Assembly: GCA_000934385.1 (NCBI GenBank) | Contig: KN880834.1 | Span: forward strand, 1 to 16,086 | Direction: 5' to 3' | From: Cylindrobasidium torrendii FP15055 ss-10 | Taxonomy: Eukaryota > Basidiomycota > Agaricomycetes > Agaricales > Physalacriaceae | DNA: 16,086 nucleotides | Part shown: positions 10,379-16,086 of the stretch, piece by piece | Position numbering within the stretch: position 1 is the stretch's first letter | Layout: each line of letters starts with the position of its first letter | Notes under the pieces: model-generated | What the model was told of the DNA's origin: nothing | The model's database searches: none | The model's input: only the letters and a program-made list of their open reading frames with translations | Position numbers and translations under genes: made by a program

Positions 10379-11985
10379 ATGGCGTTCCCCCCAATGTATG
10401 ACTCCCGTAGGATGTCGGTGAGAGCAGGGCTGGCCCCTGCTCGTTCAGAGCTCCCAGCGTATTCTCAACAACGCCCATTGCGCCGTGCAACGCTTGGTGC
10501 GCCGCTGCAGCCGCCGCGCGAACCGACAGCGCACTCTTTCCAACTGTTGACCAGTGCCGGGCAGCCTTGGGCAGCGCTTAGGTTGTATAGTCATGCCAAG
10601 TCGAGCAAATCCCTGCCGTCGTTCCACGAGAAGGAGAAACTCAATGGCTCTGTCGATCTCAGCCTCGACCGCGGGGATTCGGTCTCAGCCATTTGCGTGC
10701 GGGTGCGTGCATTCCACACTACCTGCGCTCCATCGAGATCCATTCTTAACGACGCACAGGTCCTTGGGCGTGTATTCACAGATGGAGGATGCAATGCATT
10801 TCTCAATATGACGGTGCCATTGTTTGGCAAGGATGTATCAAGTGAAAATCGGAGCCCAACCCCCGTCGAGCTCATCGGACGGCATTCTTTCCCATTCGCC
10901 ATCGTGCTTCCCAGAACGCTCGACATCGAATCCAAGTCGGGCGTGGTACGTACTTGCCCGCTCCCAGAAACATTTCTGGAACGCCATCTGTCGGTCTCCG
11001 TACAATACGACCTACAAGTATCCATATCAAGAGGGAAATTAAAAACGGATACGAGGTACGTTTGGCAAGCTTCTACCTGCTGGTGCATGACCCAACGACC
11101 TGCGCAGTATACAAACGACCTTTTGCTATACCCCTAGCTCACGCCCAGACCCCGCCTCACGACAACGCCAATATTCATACGACAGAAATTTGCCACTGGT
11201 TGGCCCGGAGCAGGACCCGGAAGGATGGTTCACTTGCGACCCTATTCGTGCACGAGGGAAGGTTGCAAAGACCAAGGCAGATGTGAGCTGTCTAGTACGT
11301 ACTTCCTCCCGTCGCCGATGTCTATCGATGCTCATCATATATCCCCATTGGCAGCTCTCTCTAGCCAAGCCAGTGAGTGCCAGTCTCCTCGACATTGGCA
11401 TATCCAAGGCTAACCTTTCACAAGATGTGCTACACCCGCGGCAGCCCTATCCCGTTAACTCTGAGCTTGTACTGCGAAAACACTGCGGCACTAAATGCCA
11501 TCGATGTACCAGGTCAGATTCAAGTTTCATTGAATCGTCGCGTCAAGTACACAAAGCGGTCGGGTTCGAAGGAAAAAGAGGTCATAGAGAAGGTCGGGAC
11601 TGCCTCCTGGTGGACAAAGGGGAGCGATAACTCGGGGACGACTCGCGTATATGATGGAGAAATAAAGCTGGCCAAAGACATGCGTTCATCTTCGGATGTC
11701 GGGCAGCTGAGCGTCTCGGTGAGTAGACTTACTTTCCTGATGCAAGATTTCCTGAATGTTGGCCAGTACTTTGTCGCTCTCCATCCATTCGAATGCCTTG
11801 GGATGAAGGCCAAAGGTGATCCACTTGCGATTGTCCCTGTCTCCATTGCTACGACACATGCCAAAGGCCCTCGCCCTATTTCTTACGCCCCGCCCGTATA
11901 CGACGGCCCTGTGAAAGATGAATCTCGTCATGATTTCTACATGCCTTACCTGGCTGGGGGAAATGGATTTTCTGTACCCATTTGA
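10379..11985 (+). CDS. Alpha-arrestin (ART-type ubiquitin-ligase adaptor) with two PPxY motifs
   Basis: Six exons: 10379-10702, 10760-11055, 11108-11294, 11355-11372, 11425-11718, 11767-11985, with introns of 48-60 nt; 445 residues. The first half reads as an arrestin N domain: LRLYSHA strand, LNGSVDLSLDRGDSVSAICV, HSFPFAIVLP, FLERHLSVSVQYDLQVSISR. The second half reads as the C domain: LSLAKPMCYTRGSPIPLTLS followed by a long beta-rich region. PPMY at residues 4-7 and PPVY at 415-418 both match PPxY, the ligand for WW domains of Rsp5/NEDD4 ligases. In fungi such proteins recruit the ligase to plasma-membrane transporters for ubiquitination and endocytosis; the cargo here cannot be told. Exon 4 is only 18 nt (Leu-Ser-Leu-Ala-Lys-Pro) but is demanded by frame and by the arrestin pattern. 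Intron 1 is 57 nt and stop-free in frame, so retention would add 19 residues. Confidence 0.85.
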
Positions 11986-12185
11986 CGACATTCAAGGTGC
12001 TGGACACCTATGTTACACGATGCACGAGCTCAGAGCTCTACGAAACTCTTCATCGCATACTTTACTGACACTGCGTCGTCACTAGAATTTGTACCACCAC
12101 CTTTGTAGCCTTCGCTTCGGTTTCAAAAAGACAGTGTATTATAGTATGTAAGTAGTGGTCAGGGTCAATTCTCCGATTCAAAGGG
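11986..12185. other. Convergent 3' intergenic gap (arrestin / methyltransferase)
   Basis: 200 bp between convergent stop codons. A GTATTATAGTATGTAAGTAG stretch around 12136-12155 is the most likely polyadenylation zone. Nothing else is recognised. Confidence 0.45.
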
Positions 12186-13215
12186 TTAGTTGCCCAAAGC
12201 CATCATCAAGAGCGTGTCAAATGTGTCATCGCCCTTGTGTGCGTCTGTTCCTCCTGCGCCTACGCCTGCGAGAAGGTCTCTATCCGCCATTGGAAGGCGC
12301 CAGCACATCGACTCTGGCTTGCGGCGCGCAACGAAAACGTACGTTGGGTCATCGAATGTTTCCCCGAACCTGGTCCATTCGTCCTTGGGTCCCGTTCGAT
12401 AAAGCACGGGCGCAAAGTCGAACCACAACCCAAACGCGGACCAAAAGGGAGCCTCTTTGGAGAGACTTCGAATGCGATAGGAGATAGTCACTCGAGTCAA
12501 AGGGAAGGCATCAGTGAGATGTAGCAACGTCCGTAGGAGTGGAGACAGTAGTTCTGGAAAGTAGACCTACAGCAAGCAATGTCATTTTGTGGCGCTTAGT
12601 CACTAGTCGGGGAATCACATACAAGGTCACTGCATATCACATCGCTCAGGCCCTTATGCGCAAAGGATTCTTCTAGCACGTTCATAGCTTCGATTCGGTT
12701 TCCCCATGACAGCGGCCGGACAATCAAGCTTGCGTCGGGGTGTAGATTTGCTTCAAGCAACGGGCACACCTCATAGGCCATGTTCATCCATTGTAATCCA
12801 AAGACAAATAAGGCTAGCATACCTCTGGTAAGTCTGTCGCTACCAAAATTTCTGGGGCAGGCTGCGCGGACCGCAAAGCATGCGCAACGATGCCTGTCCC
12901 CGATCCTAATTCGATACCACGAATTCGCATTGGATGGCCAGTTTCATTGTCGACATAGAACGGTGGATCGAATTCCCAAGTATTTGAAGGATTAACATAT
13001 GTGAGCAGGACATACGCTGCTTCCCTGATTGTCATTGCGGCGGGTAGATCAGGACTGGGATATGCGGCGACGCACCATATACGGCCTGCGATACCGTATT
13101 TTTGTATGGCCGCTGTTTGTGAGTCGCTGGAGAATAGTCCGTTGGTTTCAATGAGCTGCTCAGATGAAGACGGGAATATCTCTAGGCCAGGAGGGAAATT
13201 CGGGGTGTGTGCCAT
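12186..13215 (-). CDS. Family-16 (METTL21-like) lysine methyltransferase
   Basis: SAM-dependent seven-beta-strand methyltransferase of the group that modifies lysines on translation factors and other proteins; the substrate here is unknown. Three exons: 13215-12823, 12769-12623, 12566-12186, introns 53 and 56 nt, 306 residues. Motif I is GIELGSGTGIV (100-110), preceded by GRIWCVAAY (44-52), which resembles the family's GxxWxAA segment. The acidic ligand after strand 2 is in ATDLPE (126-131), LSWG lies at 151-154, and CSDLVYFPELL supplies the DxxY motif (Asp179-Tyr182) that marks this family. The start at 13215 has an ideal context (GCCACCATGG); the frame stays open to another ATG at 13326 but that would add an unrelated 37-residue stretch. 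The tail from about 285 is Gly/Ala/Asp-rich. The gene is divergent from the peroxisomal carrier gene. Confidence 0.82.
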
Positions 13216-14010
13216 GGTGGCGGGATAGAATAATGCATAACCACCGATCGATAGATTGAGCGACAATGGTCGGGCACTCCGGGCCGGCGCATAACAATTA
13301 TCGTTCATTAGGATTATATTGGCCACACGCCTATTAGCCGCCTCTGTGGAGTCCTTAAGCCATGCCCCAACAGAGAAAGAGCGACCACAAACAGTCTATG
13401 AAGGTCGACGCGACTTGACGCGTTTGATTGCCGGTTCGCGATCGAGCTGGACACAATGAAAGTCAGGATTGGGAAAGTTCATGGTCTCAGCATGGTCTCC
13501 CCATCCATTACTACTTCGTTCGATACAAGTAGCGCGGGACTACAAGCTGTCGTTCCTCGAGTATTGGCTCTGCTTCTTCATGATCAAGGTAACTGCCAAT
13601 ACCCCAGTGCCAACGAACGTTCAGATTCAGAGTTCACATCCTTGGCCTGTAGAAGTATCCTATCACCGAGTCGGATGCCGTGGCGCGGTAGTGACCGACC
13701 CAGCTGACGTTCTGCCCAAACTTTAAGGTGTATGTGCACCGTCCGACTCGGGCCTCCGCGAACATAAATTGCTATTATTTTCTTCACTTTTCGCAGTACA
13801 AACAGTAGTTCTGCAGTTTCGAATCCAAAAAATGACAAATCCAATGCACCTTGTTAATCGAACCCAAAGCCGTGGAGGAATTTCGCGTCCGGTGTCAGCG
13901 CCACCAGCGGCTGTGACATGTGATTTCAGGTACTCTGTTTCTACCGGGGTCGGCTGCTGGATGTACATATACCACCATCAGCGGCCGATTCTGCTTGGTT
14001 CTCGTCCACG
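13216..14010. promoter_or_regulatory. Shared upstream region of methyltransferase and carrier genes
   Basis: At 795 bp this is the longest gene-free interval. ACGCGT (MluI-box-like) is at 13418-13423, with a GACGCG ten bases earlier. A plus-strand ORF from the ATG at 13481 to 13726 encodes about 81 residues with a hydrophobic first half and a VTANTPVPTNVQIQSSHPWP stretch; an overlapping frame from ATG 13456 encodes 83 others. Neither is recognised, and neither has a convincing splice partner, so no gene is called. A TACATATACC just before the carrier start (about 13964-13973) may act as its core promoter. Confidence 0.35.
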
Positions 14011-15251
14011 ATGTCGGTACAGTCGAAGCCTGTAAAACTCTCTCCGTTCGGTGCTGCGCTGGCCGGTGCGCTTGGCGGATGCTTCAGTACCGCGTATGTG
14101 TCTACATCGCCCTTGTTAATCCCCAAACTCATCATTTGTTAGCGTTGTCTACCCATTAGACGTGTAGGTTGGCAAGAGGGTACCAGTATCAAACCTTCTT
14201 ATTGCTTTCTAGCGCAAAGACGCGAATCCAAGCGCTCCCCAAGGGCAAGAACAAAGATGAACAGTCCTTGTTCGGTGTCATGCTCCATATCTTCTCGAAG
14301 GAGGGTATCCTCGGTCTCTACCGCGGATTCGGGGCTACAATGATGAACACATTCTCGATGCGTGCGTGACCTTCAGATCCTGTCCACTAGCTGCTGATTC
14401 TCAATGCAGAATATGCATACTTCTTCTTCTACTCGATGGTCCGAACAACATACCTGAAGCGGCTGATTTCCAAACTCCCCAAAGGCTCCAAGACCCCGCA
14501 GATAGGCACTGCGATGGAACTCATCCTCGGCGCTTTGGCAGGCGCATTGGCGCAACTCTTCACGATCCCTGTGTCCGTCATTGCCACACGCCAGCAAGTT
14601 GGCAAGCCTCGGAAAGAGGGTGAGAAGGAGGATGTACAAGACGATACAACCTTCCTTGGCGTCGCGAAGGAGATCGTTGAAGAAGAGGGTGTCACTGGCC
14701 TCTGGCTGGGGCTCAAGCCTAGCTTGGTTTTGACCGTCAATCCTGCCATCACATACGGCATGTTTGAGCGCGTCAAGGGCATCGTCGTACTCGCTCAGGG
14801 AACTGACAAGATGTCTCCCCTTCTTTCCTTCCTCACCGGCGCACTATCCAAGACGCTGGCCACCATCGTGCGTGACCGCTGCTCATGATTACTCTGAGCC
14901 TCGCTCAATTTACTGCAGGTTACCTACCCTTACATCATGGCCAAAGTGCGCATACAAGCGCGTAGCGCCGACATTGATGATGCCGCCGAGCAACACCACG
15001 AGCTCCCACATTCGCATGAGTATCACCACAAAAAGTACGCCCACCCCGGTGCGCTGGACATCCTCGGGCGCGTGTGGAAACGCGAGGGCTTTGTGGGCTG
15101 GTACCAGGGTATGCAGGCGCAGATTGTCAAGGCAGTGCTATCACAAGCCTTGCTATTCATGTCCAAAGATCAGTTCGAAAAATATGCGTTCGTTCTGATG
15201 ATTGTATACCACAAACTTACCGATGCTATCAGTGCTGTCGTTCCCATTTAG
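14011..15251 (+). CDS. Peroxisomal mitochondrial-carrier-family transporter (Pmp47/ANT1/SLC25A17-like)
   Basis: Membrane carrier expected in the peroxisome, where the yeast counterparts import ATP for fatty-acid activation. Five exons: 14011-14093, 14143-14163, 14213-14361, 14410-14867, 14919-15251; introns 48-51 nt; 347 residues with the threefold carrier repeat. Repeat 1 has the canonical PLDVAK (32-37) followed by TRIQ. Repeat 2 has the variant PVSVIATRQQ (138-147). Repeat 3 has PYIMAKVRIQ (241-250), lacking the acidic residue. Each repeat's second half shows the EGxxGLxxG-type element (EGILGLYRGFG, EGVTGLWLGL, EGFVGWYQGM). The MSKDQFEKYA stretch close to the C-terminus is characteristic of the peroxisomal subgroup in my recollection. 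A His-rich insertion (HHELPHSHEYHHKK, about 263-276) lies in the third matrix-side loop. Exon 2 is just 21 nt. Confidence 0.88.
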
Positions 15252-15435
15252 AGTTGTTATTTTGTAACTTACTGTACCATATAATTCCACGAGGACTGTC
15301 ACGACCATTGACGAGAGCGAACAGTACTGATCAAGATTGGTCCGCGGTGATTCGAAGGTCAAGCTTCAAGTTCGTAATAAGTGAATATCTAGACGCCCGA
15401 ATCAAGCGACACATCATTTCTCCCATAGCTACAGT
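15252..15435. other. Convergent 3' intergenic gap (carrier / TNT ORF)
   Basis: 184 bp between convergent stop codons. GTTGTTATTTTGTAACTTAC just after the carrier stop is a likely 3'-end region. No gene is seen. Confidence 0.45.
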
Positions 15436-15774
15436 TCAACCCGACCCAAGATCGACTTCCTCCAGATATCCTCCTGCTTCGAGGTCCATGACCCTGTTGT
15501 ACGCCTTGTATTGGGTTCCTTGTCCGGGCTGTCCAAACCATGGTGCAATGGGACCAGACAACACGTCGAATTCCACGCGAACGACGTATTTGTGGTAATT
15601 GAACGGCACTGCAGGGTTTTCGTTTGGCCAATCGAGGTTGGAAGGTGGAAGGGCGCGCTGGTTGTATGGCGCCGCGGCAGGTGAAAGGAAAGAGCCATAT
15701 TCAGAGCCAAAACGGTCGAGAACCATGCCTACGAGGAGCGTCTGATTTCCACTGTGTTGAATCGAGAGGCTAGT
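15436..15774 (-). CDS. TNT-domain (NAD glycohydrolase-type) ORF, C-terminal part; N-terminal half not found
   Basis: The frame is open from 15774 to the stop at 15436; the first ATG is at 15726 and gives 96 residues. The product matches the core of the fungal TNT domain, named after a mycobacterial NAD-cleaving toxin and found in secreted fungal NADases: [14 protein letters not shown] near the start, RALPPSN, then the strand [20 protein letters not shown] (split here only by my reading) and a final GGYLEEVDL. The Arg of DRFG and the Gln after GQGT, which correspond to positions important in the family, are present. Similarity seems to continue upstream of the Met as far as GNQTLLVG, after which no signal peptide or Cys-rich N-terminal half can be found in the remaining 310 bp. 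Either earlier exons lie off the window, or this is a truncated copy, or a short gene driven by the TATA box at 15833-15839. An acceptor (ACACAG) lies at about 15751-15756. Confidence 0.6.
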   Translation of the reverse strand, partial: TSLSIQHSGNQTLLVGMVLDRFGSEYGSFLSPAAAPYNQRALPPSNLDWPNENPAVPFNYHKYVVRVEFDVLSGPIAPWFGQPGQGTQYKAYNRVMDLEAGGYLEEVDLGSG

Positions 15775-15832
15775 TCACGCAGTGTGGATGGGTAGAAGAG
15801 TGGTGAGATTGGTATATCGAAATGTAGCTAGC

Positions 15833-15839
15833 TTTTATA
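15833..15839 (-). promoter_or_regulatory. TATA box (TATAAAA) upstream of TNT ORF
   Basis: TATAAAA on the minus strand, followed by a pyrimidine-rich start-site-like tract and then, as the first ATG downstream, the Met at 15726. If used, it would make a short leader and a 96-residue product that begins inside the TNT domain. Confidence 0.4.
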
Positions 15840-15842
15840 CTC

Positions 15843-16030
15843 GAAGAGATCCAGTCTCGTGATAGGTAAATAACCATAAGTAGAACACAATGAAATAGAA
15901 CCATAAACAATGGAATAAGTACTAGAACAATCAGGGAGGATGACGAGGGATAATGGTACGGTGAAATAAGGGTATAGGGTAAGTAGAGGACAATGGGGAG
16001 AGGACGAGAGATGGATGAGAGGAACAATGA
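15843..16030. other. Purine-rich gene-free stretch
   Basis: The plus strand is strongly biased to A and G, with loosely repeated AACCATAA (twice within about 30 bp) and GGGATAATGG/GGGTATAGGG-like pieces. The antisense ORF at 15770-16027 is hydrophobic only because it translates a pyrimidine tract. No gene is supported. Confidence 0.4.
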
Positions 16031-16039
16031 GAACGTACG

Positions 16040-16083
16040 CTCGAGTCGAACTCGAGTCGTACTCGTGACCTACTAGAGTCGAG
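16040..16083. repeat. 11-bp tandem repeat, four degenerate units
   Basis: Units are CTCGAGTCGAA, CTCGAGTCGTA, CTCGTGACCTA and CTAGAGTCGAG. The first two differ at one position; the last two are diverged but keep the period. The array reaches the window edge and may continue. Confidence 0.55.
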
Positions 16084-16086
16084 GCG

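Noticed and set aside
10968..10994. Extra intron in arrestin exon 2 suggested by GTACGT at about 10945 and a CCCAG soon after
   Set aside because: It would be under 30 nt, too short to splice, and the unspliced frame reads through normal arrestin sequence.
13216..13326. 37-residue N-terminal extension of the methyltransferase from an ATG at 13326
   Set aside because: The internal ATG at 13215 has an ideal initiation context and gives a family-like N-terminus; the extension has no recognisable sequence.
15770..16027. Minus-strand 85-codon ORF with strongly hydrophobic, Leu/Ile/Ser-rich product, possible membrane protein or signal peptide for the TNT gene
   Set aside because: It is the translation of a low-complexity pyrimidine tract, has no family signature, and does not join in frame to the TNT ORF by a convincing splice.

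Overview
The window is nuclear DNA from a filamentous basidiomycete, most likely an Agaricomycete. Protein-coding genes are densely packed and most are cut by many very short introns (43-60 nt) with GTRNGY-like donors. The gene content is eukaryotic and fungal: a MICOS subunit, Atg22, Chk1, a PPxY alpha-arrestin, a peroxisomal-type carrier, a fungal TNT-domain ORF and a tRNA-Ala. No plasmid, phage, CRISPR or transposon feature was found. All gene models below were built by reading splice junctions and checking that the reading frame stays open across every junction.

Layout, left to right: (1) MIC60 (mitofilin), minus strand, running off the left edge; (2) ATG22, plus strand, 15 exons; (3) a nuclear XPA-C-like protein, minus; (4) tRNA-Ala(AGC), plus; (5) a protein with an FCP1/NIF-type HAD domain, plus; (6) CHK1, minus, 11 exons; (7) an alpha-arrestin with two PPxY motifs, plus; (8) a family-16 (METTL21-like) lysine methyltransferase, minus; (9) a Pmp47/ANT1-like peroxisomal carrier, plus; (10) the C-terminal part of a TNT-domain (NAD glycohydrolase-type) protein, minus, followed by a purine-rich, repeat-bearing stretch to the right edge.

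The protein genes alternate strictly between strands: four divergent pairs, each sharing one intergenic region (352, 686, 626 and 795 bp), are separated by four convergent 3' gaps of 184-256 bp. The genes do not form a pathway. They are mostly housekeeping functions: mitochondrial cristae, vacuolar amino-acid export, DNA-damage checkpoint and perhaps repair, ubiquitin-ligase adaptor, protein methylation and peroxisomal transport.

I see no clear previously undescribed system. The points most worth a second look are the TNT fragment preceded by a TATA box, the Asn replacing the second catalytic Asp in the FCP1-like domain, the XPA-C-like protein without a visible zinc finger, a 24-bp palindrome upstream of it, an 11-bp tandem repeat at the right edge, and the very small exons.
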